In this document: positions 44,190-54,638 of the stretch, piece by piece
How the letters are laid out: every line of letters begins with the position of its first letter
Position numbering within the stretch: position 1 is the first letter of the stretch
Source of the DNA: Lolium rigidum
Taxonomy: Eukaryota; Streptophyta; Magnoliopsida; Poales; Poaceae
Assembly: GCF_022539505.1 (NCBI RefSeq)
Contig: NC_061510.1
Location: 396,534,249-396,598,248 of the forward strand
DNA: 64,000 nucleotides
Direction: 5' to 3'
Notes under the pieces: generated by a model
Told to the model about the DNA's origin: nothing
Seen by the model: only the letters and a program-made list of their open reading frames with translations
The model's database searches: none
Made by a program: the position numbers and the translations under genes

Positions 44190-46840
44190 ATGGGTAAACC
44201 TCGCGATACTAAGATCGCCATATTACCATCCACTACAAGAAAAGGTACAATTTCGAATACCTCTCGCTGCTCTTGATTCACCATTTGTGATTGATAAACT
44301 TGTTTCACCGCCACATGCTTCGCATGCGGGTACTTCGCTGAATCTGAAAACTCTCATAATATTGATAATGTTTCTGCTGTGCTTGATGATAGTGGATCAT
44401 TGGGATCTTTTCTAGATGCTACAATTGCTAGGTCTAGACAAATTGAAAATACTGAAACTCCTAATGCTACTACACCTGTTAGTTCACCTGAACTTGATTA
44501 TTTTAGTGATGATCCTGAGGAAGATTATGTGGAGCTAATGATGATTTTATTGAAAAATGCAATGCTACTACTGATGCAAGAAAAATTAAAAAGTTGCTTG
44601 CAGAACATGCTGTTAGATATAAACTATCTCCTGATCCTAAGTTTGCCACATCTCCTATAAACATTAAGGATAAAGATTATGATTTTTCCCTTGATCTATC
44701 TCATATAGCTATTGTTGAGAAAACACCCTTTTGTGGTACCGAAAAAGAAAGTGTTGTTGAACACATGACTGAGTTATCTACTCTAAGTAGCTTGTTTTCT
44801 GATGATGTCAAGATGCGTACTTACTTTGTTGCTAAAATATTTCCATTCTCATTAAAGGATGACGCTAAAACTTGGTATAATAATTTGCCACCTAATTCTA
44901 TTAAAAGTCCGAAAGAATTGCTTGATGTTTTCTTCCGCAAATACTTTCCTGCTAGTGCTCAACATATTGCTTTGCAGAGAATTTATAATTTTGATCAGGG
45001 AGATGAAGAGAAATCGCCTGAGGCTTGGTCGAGATTTTGCTCTCTTATTAGAGCTCGGCCTGAGCATGATCTGGAAAAGCATGATTTACTTGATATATTT
45101 TATAGTGGACTAACCATTGAGTCTAGGGCATACCCGGATAGTTGTGCTGGTTGTGTTTTCGGAAAAGAACTCCGGACGACGCCGAAGAATTATTGGCTAA
45201 AATAAGCCGGAATCATGATGATTGGACTACGCCCGAACCGACTCCAACTCCAATATTGAAGAAGAGGGGTTTAATTAAATTGAATGATGAAGATATGAGG
45301 GAAGCTAAGAAGTCTCTCAAGGAGAAAGGTATTAAATCGAAGATGTGAAGAATCTACCTCCTATAGAAGATATATGTGAGATAATTCCCCCTTCATCCAT
45401 GATTGAGGTAAACTCCCTTCAACGCTTTACTAGGGAAGATATTCCGTATTCGAAACCTCCCGCACAATGCTTAGATGAATTTGATAATTATATTGTTAAG
45501 CAAGAAAATTTTAATATGAGAGTAGAGAATCATTTAATGGAAAATTCTCGAGCTATTAGTGAATTGCATGATATTGTGGAGAGAACCTCCAATGATGTTA
45601 AGATGCTTGTTAAACATTTTCATATGATTCAAACTCAAATTGATCAACTCACTAAAGTGCAAAATGACTTGTTAGGGAATAATTCTAAAGAGAAACATGC
45701 TTATGAAGTAACAACTAGAGGTGGTGTCTCTACCCAGGATCCTCTATATCCCGAAGGGCATCCCAAAAGAATTGAACAAGATTCTCAACGCATTGAACCT
45801 AGTGCTCATTCTAGGAAGAAAAGAAGAAGAAACATAAAAATGTTGTAGAATCCTCTCGAACCTCGCTAATGATCCTAATAGTATTTCTATTTCGATGCTC
45901 GAAACCGAAAGTGGTAATGAACATGATAAAGATAATGATAAGAATGATACTCCCGATAAAGAAGAGGTTGAAGAAGAACCCGAAAAGCATGCTAAAAATA
46001 AAAAGTATACTAAAGAAGACTTTATTGCTGAGAAACATGGTAATGAAAGAGAACCTTGGGTGCAAAAGCAAATGCCTTTTCCTGCTAAGAAACTAAAATC
46101 AAAGGAAGAAGAACACTATAATAAATTTTGCGATTGGATGAAACCTTTATTCTTGCAAATCCCTTTGATCGATGCTATTAAATTGCCTCCTTATTCAAAG
46201 TATATGAAAGATATTGTTACTAACAAAAGGAAAATCCCCAATGAGGAAATTTCCACTATGCTTGCTAATTACTCTTTCAATGGCAAAATACCAAAGAAGT
46301 TGGGCGACCCGGTATACCTACTATTCCTTGTTCTATCAAGAATAATTATGTTAAAACTGCTCTATGTGATTTGGGAGCCGGTGTTAGTGTTATGCCTTTT
46401 TCTCTTTATAAGAGACTTTACTTAGATAAGTTGATACCTCTGATATATCTTTGCAAATGGCTGATAAATCTACTGCTATTCCTGTTGGTATATGTGAGAA
46501 TGTTCCTGTTCAAGTTACTACTAACTGCTTGATATTAACTGATTTCGTTGTGTTGGAAATGCCGGAAGATGATAATATGTCTATTATTCTTGGGAGACCT
46601 TTTCTTAACACCGCAGGGGCTGTTATTGATTGCAATAAAGGAAAGGTCACCTTCAATGTTGATGATAAGGAGCATACCGTCTATTTCCCCAAGAAGATTG
46701 ATAAAGTATGTGGAGTTAATACTATTTCTAATGTGAGAACGATCAAAGTTGGAACTATTGATTGTCCTATATATGAGCCTAAAGAAGAATATCAAACTCT
46801 CGTGATTGGATCCATATCAATACAATTCAAGGTAACATGA
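44190..46840 (+). pseudogene. Gag-protease region of element 3, broken by small indels
   Basis: Starts at ATG 44190 (MGKPRDTKIAILPSTTRK), 60 bp after the primer-binding site. The central frame 44594-45205 holds a Ty3/gypsy Gag domain (FPFSLKDDAKTWYNNLP, FFRKYFP, EAWSRF). Frames 45142-45348, 45345-45848 and 45895-46310 continue it, and the retropepsin-like region at about 46360-46780 includes the active-site motif DLGAGVSVMP and the later IILGRPFLNTAGA. Each piece ends at a one- or two-base indel: near 44264, 44332, 44545, 45160, 45338, 45856-45865, 46310 and 46440. Most of these are CTG or CAG words rendered as CG, CTCG or CCG. The region may be intact in the real DNA. Confidence 0.8.
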
Positions 46841-47089
46841 TTGATTTGAGGTTTATTTCTTCTTATGCTATGTAAAATTTATTTGGTGGCAAGACTTGAT
46901 CAACCTTGTTAACAAATACTTTTTATATGCATAGAGGCGGTAAACAACATATCTTTCTTCCTCCACTTGCTCTAGTTGCTGTAGCACTTTTAATTTGCAA
47001 AGTTCCTTAGTTATTCAAAGATTTCAAAAAATTTCCTGGACAGTAATAATAAATTAAATACCCAGAAATGTGCATTTTTCAAAGTTTTC

Positions 47090-47480
47090 AAAAATTCACA
47101 AAAATTATACCGTTGGTCCTATTTTTCGACGAGGCACCTGGGAGCACCAGAGGATGACCTGTGGGGCACCAGAGGGCGCCAAACCACAGGCCGGCGCGGC
47201 CAAGGAGGTGGCCGCGCCACCATGTGGTGTGGGCCCCTCCTTGCCCCACTTTGCCATCTCTTCCTCCCAGCATCTTCTCTCTCCCGAAAAAACTCGTACC
47301 AAGTTCCTCTCTCTCGCGTTTTTGCTCCAGAGCTCCAGATTTCTCGATCTCTTTGCTCAGCCCAGATTCTGTCCGAAATTTGGCACATTTGCTCTTCGGT
47401 ATGTGACTCCTCCACCCATCCAAGTAGAATTTTGTTCGGTTGAGTATATCTTGAATATTTTGCTGCTGTAGGTAACATGT
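47090..47480 (+). promoter_or_regulatory. GC-rich LTR-like block upstream of the second ORF in element 3
   Basis: About 47140-47240 contains ACCACAGGCCGGCGCGGCC... and GGCCGCGCCACCATGTGGTGTGG, closely similar in design to the palindromic GC-rich block of the LTRs. It is followed by a pyrimidine-rich leader-like stretch (47260-47350) about 180 bp before the ORF at 47530. It could be an internal promoter or leader for that ORF, or part of an older LTR. Inferred from resemblance only. Confidence 0.3.
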
Positions 47481-47529
47481 TTAGTGAGCTTGCATGCTTG
47501 TTCTAAGTGGTAGAAACTAGTTTTGATGC

Positions 47530-48744
47530 ATGATTAGTACTCTAGCAAGTTCCTATGGTAGTTTCCCTCAATTATATGTCACCAAATCAAATTTTATATC
47601 ATTTGTTAAAAATTTCAGAGAAGCTATGAAGAAGTTCAACTTTGGAGAGTTGTTCAAGAAAGGAACAACCAGCACCGGGAGGCCTTCTAGGGCCGCCACC
47701 CGGCTTAGGCGATCGTACAATGAGGATATCATCGCGCCTAGCTTCGCGCCCGAAGAAGACAACGGGGCTCCTAATGCTTCATCTTTTCCATGCTATGATT
47801 TTCTTAGGAATGCAGGGATATTGGAGGATTTCTTCACCCTTGTCAACAGGGCAGGGTTAACCACCTATGTGGGCGATGAAAGGGAGCAATACTACATGCT
47901 CACCAAGATCTTCGTCGAGAGTTTCCAGTTCAACAACAAACAATATGAGCCGACGGTTGCATTCAGGATCTATGGTAATACTGTTACTATGCAATTGAAG
48001 GATTTTTGTCGTGCATTGGATATTGCCCCTGTAGGTACAGCAAGTAGGATTGATGACAACCCCCGGGACTTGTTGGAGCTCTACCGAGGGATCACCGATG
48101 ATGATTGTCGCACCATTCAGCGGGGCAAGATAAGGAACATTCAACTCCCCGCTATTAAGTATTTTGCATACTACATTGCTACTAGCATTCTTGGTAGGGA
48201 GAACACTAGCAACATTTCTAGTTACCATCTTGCTTTCTTGAGTATTGCACTTACTGGTCAGACATCTTATCACCTTGGTGCTCTTATTGCTCGCCGCCTG
48301 ACTACCAGGGGGCCTATTTTTGGAGGAACTATTGCATTGCGCGTTTTAACACATTTAAGACTTCCTATTGATCCTAATGATGTGCCATTAACCCCTAGGA
48401 GGCTTGATATCGCTGCTATGAAAAGCCATCATTTTGTTACCACTGATTCCACTTTAGATAATATGGTCTATAGAATGTTGTTTGCTGACGGGGATGAGAA
48501 AGAAATCCCTCTTCCCCAGCCAGGTTTGTTTTGTATTGACAGGCAACCATGGTCGCGCACTAAGGAGGAGGTGGATGAACATATGAAGATACAAGATTTC
48601 CACCAGCAGCATGACTCCGAGGACGCCGAGCCCTCCTACGACTACACCGTCACGTATCCGGGTGCTTCTTCTAGCACATACCCGGAAGATGATCCATCTT
48701 CGTCGTACTACGGAGATACTACCTCATGGGGTCGATGGGATTGA
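47530..48744 (+). CDS. Second ORF of element 3, Athila ORF1-like protein of unknown function
   Basis: An uninterrupted 404-aa frame (MISTLASSYGSFPQLYVTKS...). A basic segment (KKGTTSTGRPSRAATRLRRS) near residues 43-63 is followed by a long globular region with FLRNAGILEDFFTLVNRAGL, MQLKDFCRALDIA and YHLAFLSIALTGQTSYHLGAL, and an acidic, Ser/Tyr-rich C-terminus ending TTSWGRWD. The fold resembles the plant retrotransposon ORF1 family described from Athila elements, from memory and with modest certainty. It lies downstream of protease, where RT and integrase would normally be. It is the one long frame of this element without a frame break. Possible roles include nucleic-acid binding or particle assembly, but nothing in the sequence proves this. 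Confidence 0.65.
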   Translation: MISTLASSYGSFPQLYVTKSNFISFVKNFREAMKKFNFGELFKKGTTSTGRPSRAATRLRRSYNEDIIAPSFAPEEDNGAPNASSFPCYDFLRNAGILEDFFTLVNRAGLTTYVGDEREQYYMLTKIFVESFQFNNKQYEPTVAFRIYGNTVTMQLKDFCRALDIAPVGTASRIDDNPRDLLELYRGITDDDCRTIQRGKIRNIQLPAIKYFAYYIATSILGRENTSNISSYHLAFLSIALTGQTSYHLGALIARRLTTRGPIFGGTIALRVLTHLRLPIDPNDVPLTPRRLDIAAMKSHHFVTTDSTLDNMVYRMLFADGDEKEIPLPQPGLFCIDRQPWSRTKEEVDEHMKIQDFHQQHDSEDAEPSYDYTVTYPGASSSTYPEDDPSSSYYGDTTSWGRWD

Positions 48745-49884
48745 ACTCCACTTAGGCCAAAAGCCTAAGCTTCGGGGAGGTATACCGGCATCACTCATTC
48801 TTTGCATATTATGGTTGCTGGATACTTGTACATACTTGTTTAGTCTCTTTGAGTGGTTTTCTAATGAGAGGGAGATGATATTTGGGGAAGTGCTGCCTGA
48901 AAACAGATTCTGGACTCTTACTAGAAAAATTCGTGCGCACAGCCAGAACGTTATTTTGAGCTGCCAATTTTTGTGCAGGTTCCCCAGGTTGTTATCTAAC
49001 TTTCATTAGTTGAACACTTTTCGAGCTGAGCAACGTAAGATTTTTGTAAAAATCGATTTCTGTACTGCTGTCAGGTTTTGGCAGATTTCTGCCATCTCGC
49101 TTTTCTGTGTTTCTTTTAGTTTTCATTTTCTTGTTTTTGCTTTGTTTCTTCCCCAAAACACAAAAATACCAAAAATATTTCTGTTGATTCTCTTCACCAC
49201 TTGTTTGCTTTGGTTTCTTGCATTTGTTTCGCTTTATTTGCTATTGCTAGTTTGCCATAAGAAAACCCAAAAAGATTTTGCTTTGTTTGCTTGTTTCCTC
49301 TTGTTCTTGTTTCTAATTTGAAAACACCAAAAATATTTCCTGTTCTTCTTTGGTTTGTAAAGTTCTTTATGAGTTCAATGGTCTTCGGTGGCTGGAGCGT
49401 GGTTTTCATTTCATATTATCCAAGCTACACAAGTGAAAAGGCAATAATGATGATCTACGACAATTGGATTGTGGTGAGGGGCTGGTATGAACTCTATTTG
49501 CTTTCATTTTTGTACATATACTCATCCATGTGAGCATGCTTAGTTGGTTCATGTGAGGTATATGTTATTTGAGAAAGTCTAGTAGTTTATGATCTCTCAT
49601 GTTTAGCTCCAATCTATTAATATGAGTAGCATGTCATGGATGTTTGCTTGCATTGTTTTATTCATAGATAGGTATTATATTGTGGTATCCTCCTCTGAAT
49701 AATTCGTTTGAATTAACTTGGCACATGCTCACGCATGCATATGATTGAACAAAAAGTCAATTAAGCCTCGATGATCTATATTGCTTCAGAGTTCTTGTAT
49801 CATTTTTATGCCTCCGTTAATTTATTTTGCCGCAAGCATGATTATGACAGATTCTTGCTCTCTTGATTTGTCGCTCCCTAGTCT
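48745..49884 (+). other. Non-coding interior of element 3, before the conserved block
   Basis: T-rich, with many TTTGCTT/TTTCTTG words between 49080 and 49350. Short frames in it have no family feature. A purine tract, AAGCCTAAGCTTCGGGGAGG, directly follows the second ORF at 48762-48781 and resembles a second polypurine tract. Confidence 0.5.
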
Positions 49885-50610
49885 TTTGCTAGCCTTCACT
49901 TTTACCGAGCGGGAACGCTGCTCGTGCTTCCGGACACATGAAAACCAAGTTATTCCGAGTGTCCACCATAAATACCTATGCATGGTATTTCAAACCATTC
50001 CAAGTAAATTCTCATGCGCTACCTTTAAAACCTTCAAAATGTTTCTCAATTTGTGTTTATGTTTCATAGCTCATGAGGAAGTATGTGGTGTTTAGCTTTC
50101 AACCTTGTCATTTACTTTTGACGGACTCTCATATGAACTAGTGGCACATCCGCTTATCCAATAATTTTGCAAAAAGAGCTGGCAACGGGATTCCCAGGTC
50201 CCAAATTAATTAACCTAAATAGACACTCCTCCATGGTTTGTGATTGTTGGACGGCACCCGAAGGATTCGGTTAGCCATGGCTTGTGTAAGCAAAGGTTGG
50301 GGGAGTGTCATCATCATAATAAAACTAAAATAAAAAGGCACTCCTTCATGGTATGAGATTGTTGGCAGGCACCCGAGAATTCGGTTAGCCATGGTTTGGG
50401 TAAGAAAGGTTGGAAGGAGTGCCACATAGACATAAAAAATAATTCATGGGAGCCGCTCTTGGAAGTCCGGTTGGCGAGGTAGTTAGTGTACCCATTACCA
50501 TTCGTTGACAACGACAAACACCTCTCAAAATGATTTTACTCCTGATTTCAAAAATGAAAAGCTCTAGCGCATGTTAATCCCTGCTTCCCTCTGCGAAGGG
50601 TCAATCTTTT
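49885..50610 (+). promoter_or_regulatory. Conserved non-coding block with two stem-loops (element 3)
   Basis: About 730 bp, collinear in the sense direction with 18262-17530 of element 1 and 26290-25610 / 31208-30528 of element 2. Landmarks: CCATTCCAAGTAAAT, TAGCTCATGAGGAAGTATGTGGTG, TTTTGCAAAAAGAGCTGGCAACGGG, two stem-loops (50222-50309 and 50337-50423), then GGAGCCGCTCTTG and CATTACCATTCGTTGACAAC. Stem-loop arms: GACACTCCTCC / GGGGGAGTGTC and GGCACTCCTTC / GAAGGAGTGCC. Conservation outside coding sequence across families suggests a cis-acting RNA or DNA function. Confidence 0.6.
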
Positions 50611-51090
50611 ACTTTTGTGTTGTGTCTCCATTCTTTCTTTGAGCACTATCTTGAGAGCACAACTGTCATTCTTAGTATAATATGCTTGTCCCAAAATATG
50701 ATTGATTGCGGTATAACTTTGATGCTTTTATGTTTGACAATCACTACTTCTAGTCTTTCTATGAACTCCGAGAGGTGCCCGGGCATTTATGTTTTGCCGA
50801 TCAAATACGGGCAAGCGAGATACCACTTTATCATACTTTCTTATGAACATTGCAATCCTGCTTATATACATGATTCATGATGCTTATTATTAATTGTTGG
50901 TACCTCTTCATGATTGACATAGCTATTAGATGATCTTATTTGCATGTGTCTTATTATGAACTGCTTAAGTATTAGCCATATCATGAGAATATATACATCA
51001 TATGAGCAAATGTGTTCGTGAAAGTTCTTTTATCGCTCAGTTGTTAACTGAATTGCTTGAGGACAAGCAATAAGCTAAGCTTGGGGGAGT

Positions 51091-52488
51091 TGATACGTCC
51101 AAAACGTATCTACTTTCCCGAACACTTTTGCTATTGTTTTGCCTCTAATTTGTGTGTTTTGGATGCAACTAACACGGACTAACGCTGTTTTCGGCAGAAC
51201 TGTTCCGGTGTCTCGTTTTTGTGCGGAAATCCAACTTTCGGGAAAATCCTCGGAATTTATGCGAGAAGGCCCTATTTTTCCGGAATGCGACGGAGCCGAA
51301 GGACAAGTAAGGTGGAGGCCCGAGGGCCCCACACCATAAGGCGGCGCGGCCTAGGGGGGCCCGCGCGGCCCTATGGTGTGGCCCCCTCGGCCGGCCTCCG
51401 ACGCCCTCCTTCGGACTACTTATTGTCCTCGACCTAAAAACGCACAGGGAGAAGTCGAAGTCGCCAGAGACCCTCCAGAACGCCGCCACATCGCGAAACT
51501 CCGTCGCGGGAGCCAGAAGTCTCCGTTCTGGCACTCCGCCGGGACGGGGAATTGGAGGAGATCATCACCGCCATCACCGCCAACGCCTCTACATCAACCA
51601 GCCATGTTTCCCCCATCCATGTGTGAGTAATTCCCCCGCTTGTAGGCCGAAGGGGATGGTAGGGATTGGATGAGATTGGTCATGTAATAGCATAAGATTG
51701 TTAGGGCATAGTGCCTAGTGTCCGTAATTGGTACTTTGATGATATTGTTGCAACTTGTTATGCTTAATGCTTGTCACTAGGGCCCGAGTGCCATGATCTC
51801 AGATCTGAACATGTTATTGCTTCATCAAGATATTCATTGTTTATGGTCTTACCTATAAGTTGTATACACATGTCGCTGTCCGGAACCGATGGCCCCGAAG
51901 TGACGAAATCGGGACAACCGGAGGGAATGGTAGTGATGTGAGGATCACATGTGTTCACGGAGTGTTAATGCTTTGCTCCGGTACTTTATTAAAAGGAGTA
52001 CCTTAATATCCAGTAGTTTCCCTTGAGGCCCGGCTGCCACCGACTGGTAGGACAAAAGATGTTGTGCAAGTTTCTCATTGCGAGCACGCACGACTATATA
52101 TGGAACACATGCCTATTGATTGCTTTGTACTTGGACACCGTTTTATTATTATCCGCAAATGCCCCGCTATGATTGTTACATGAGTTTCTCTCATCCATGC
52201 AACGCCCGTTCATCCGTCCCCGTGCCTACGATATTTTAATCCCGATGTTTACTAAAATCACTACTGCTGTCTCGTTACTCTGCTGCTGTTATTTCACTAT
52301 CGCTACTGCTATAAAACTGTTACTACGGATAAACTCTTGCGAGCAAGTCTCGTTTCCGAGTGCAGCTGAATTGACAACTCCGCTGTTAAGGCTTCCAAGT
52401 GTTCTTTGTCTCCCCTTGTGTCGAATCAATAAATTGGGTTTTACTTCCCTCGAAGACTGTTGCGATCCCCTATACTTGTGGGTCATCA
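51091..52488 (+). repeat. 3' LTR of element 3
   Basis: 1398 bp, immediately after the polypurine tract AAGCTTGGGGGAG. Near-identical to the 5' LTR apart from CHG-associated changes. Confidence 0.92.
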
Positions 52489-52493
52489 GGGGT

Positions 52494-54128
52494 CCGGACG
52501 GTGGTCAGGGATGTTGGTCCCGGTGTTGGGTGGCCTACCCTCACCAAAACCAACTACGTCGAGTGGGCCGCGATCATGAAGATCAGGCTCCAGGTGCGGC
52601 ACATGTGGGAGTCAGTCCACGACGGCGACGTCGACCATCATGAGGATCGACGGGCGCTGGACGCCCTCATCGCCGCAGTCCCGGCCGAGATGCAGTTCTT
52701 GCTCTCCCACAAGCAGATTGCCAAGGAGGCTTGGGACGCCATCGCCGCGACACGCATCGGCAGCGACCGTGCTCGCAAGTCCACACTTCAGGCACTTCGC
52801 AAGGAGTGGGAGAACATGGCCTTCAAGACAGGTGAGGACGTTGATGACTTTGCTCTCCGTCTTAACACTCTGCTGCAGAAGATGGTGCAGTTCGGCGATG
52901 ACGCCTACGACGAGGAGAGAGCTGTCGAGAAGCTCTTTCGCTGCGTCCCCGAGAAGTACAAGCAGATGGCTCGCTCGATCGAGTCCCTGCTGGACCTCTC
53001 CACCATGACGATCGAGGAGGCGATAGGTCGCCTCAAGGTCGTCGACACCGACGAGCCACAGCCTCTCTCGGGGCCCATCACCATTGACGGGAAGCTACTT
53101 CTCACTCGGGAGCAGTGGGATTCCTGCCACGGTGACATGAAGAAGGGGGAGTCCTCCTCCACGCCAGGAGGCCGCAAGCGTGGCAAGCCACGCAAAGACG
53201 CCCAGGCTGGGGTGCAAGGACTTGCCGACGATGATGCCCGCGGAGGCACCGCCGGCAGCACAAGCCGGCACCAGACGACACCTGCCGCAACTGTGGCCGG
53301 CTTGGCCATTCGGCCAGAGAGTGTCGGCAGCCACGACGCGGCCAGGCCCACGTCGCACAGGCGGAGGAGGAGGAGCCGGCTCTGTTCATGGCGCATGCAA
53401 GCATCGAGCTACCTCCAGCGGCACCGACCGCAGCGGCTCTCCTCCACCTCGACGAGTCAAAGGCACACGCCCTTCTCGGCGACGGCTCCGGCAACAACAA
53501 GACTGGCGAGTGGTGCCTAGACACCGGTGCCACCCACCACATGACCGGTCGACGGGAGTTCTTCGCCGACCTTGACTCTGACGTGCGAGGCTCCATCAAG
53601 TTTGGGGATGCCTCCGCCGTGGAGATTAAGGGTGTCGGCTCCGTCACCTTCACCGCCAAGACTGGAGAGCATCGGCTGCTCACTGGTGTCTACTACATTC
53701 CTGCGCTGAGGAACTCCATCATCAGCCTGGGACAGCGCATGAGAACGGCTCGAGCGTGCTGATCGAGCATGGGACCCTACACATCTGGGATCGCCACCGT
53801 CGCCTGCTTGCCAAGGTAACGAGAGGCACAAATCGCCTCTATGTTCTTGATGTGCAGGTGGCACAACCCCTCTGTCTCGCTGCTCGTCGGGAGGACGAGG
53901 TGTGGCAGTGGCACGAGCGCTTCGAGCATCCTCACTTCGAGGCCCTGAAGCGTCTCAGTGACACGGAGATGGTGCGAGGCCTGCTGTGCCTCGACCATGT
54001 GGAGCAGTTCTGCGACATCCGGACGAGCTTCCGAGCCAAGGAGAGGCTCGAGCTCGTGCACAGGGACTTGTACGGCTTGGAATGGCTCAGCGCTCCCACA
54101 AGACGACGTACAAGACTTAGGGGGAGAA
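52494..54128 (+). pseudogene. Copia gag (C-terminal part), zinc knuckle, protease and truncated pre-integrase
   Basis: From 52500 the frame encodes a copia-type Gag (LTKTNYVEWAAIMKIRL, WENMAFKTGEDVDDFALRLN). A frame change between about 53200 and 53265 leads to a CCHC knuckle, CRNCGRLGHSARECR (53283-53331). The same frame continues into a protease with active site CLDTGATHHMTG near 53514-53549. After another frame change near 53755 comes a gag-pre-integrase segment (VWQWHERFEHPHFEALKRL ... LELVHRDLYG). The sequence then runs straight into the polypurine tract, so integrase core, RT and RNase H have been deleted. GC-rich codon use contrasts with the AT-rich gypsy interior. Confidence 0.85.
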
Positions 54129-54452
54129 TGTTGGATAAAGTCCCTATACTGTTGTCTCCGTGAAGAGGCTGCTGCACATGGTCATGTGGAGGACTGGCTG
54201 CAGCATACATGGTCCTTGTGAAGGACTGCTAGGATAGGAAAGTATCTTTGACTGCCTTTAGAGGCATCAAGGGCATCAAGGACTGGCAGTTAGACTAGCA
54301 TCTTAGCATATTCGTGGCTGGCTAGCAGCTATATATTTGTATCCCCAACCCTCAGGTTGGTCATGGCATTGTGTGAGATGTGTGAGAAATAAACCAACAA
54401 AAAATTGCCCCAACTCTCCTAGTGTCATCCTCTTCGGCTAGAGATACTAACA
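54129..54452 (+). repeat. 3' LTR of the copia element
   Basis: 324 bp, TGTTGGATAAAG...GATACTAACA, following the polypurine tract and followed by target duplication GTTTC. Confidence 0.9.
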
Positions 54453-54457
54453 GTTTC

Positions 54458-54638
54458 TAGTGAAGAATTCATTTATCAATGCCGAACACAGATACGTATA
54501 TATACAGTAGCCGGATAGCATCCTCAACTGCATCTTCTAATTTTAAGTACTACAGTACCGGATTCAAAACATGCTGACAGATAAGAAATTAAGTTTCTTT
54601 GGCTAGGAAAATGTTGAGCACGCCATGTCGCCATCGAC
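54458..54638 (+). repeat. F-box gene 2 downstream flank, middle part
   Basis: Collinear with about 12596-12770 downstream of copy 1 (AGTAGCCGGATAGCATC, TTCAAAACATGCTGACAGATAAG, GAAAATGTTGAGCACGCC). It ends at the CACTA insertion. Confidence 0.85.

Larger units (their letters stand above)
42703..52488 (+). mobile_element. Gypsy-type LTR retrotransposon, element 3, non-autonomous, complete
   Basis: LTRs of about 1.4 kb (42703-44101 and 51091-52488), TGATACGTCC...GGGTCATCA, flanked by the 5-bp duplication GGGGT (42698-42702 and 52489-52493). The primer-binding site, of the tRNA-Asp type (GGCGCCGTTGCCGGGGA), is at 44116-44132 and the polypurine tract AAGCTTGGGGGAG at 51077-51089. The interior carries a gag-protease region (44190-46840), a second long ORF (47530-48744) and a conserved non-coding block (about 49885-50610). 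There is no RT, RNase H or integrase, so it is non-autonomous although structurally complete. Its LTRs and stem-loop block are related to those of elements 1 and 2. Confidence 0.92.
41741..54452 (+). mobile_element. Copia LTR retrotransposon, internally deleted, interrupted by gypsy-type element 3
   Basis: LTRs at 41741 to about 42116 and 54129-54452 begin TGTTGGATAAAG, and a 5-bp duplication GTTTC flanks the element (41736-41740 and 54453-54457). The primer-binding site TGGTATCAGAGC (42119-42130) is complementary to initiator tRNA-Met, and the polypurine tract TAGGGGGAGAA is at about 54118-54128. The interior encodes Gag, a CCHC knuckle, a protease and part of the pre-integrase region, then jumps to the polypurine tract; integrase core, RT and RNase H are absent. 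Without the gypsy insert it is about 2.9 kb. Confidence 0.92.
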
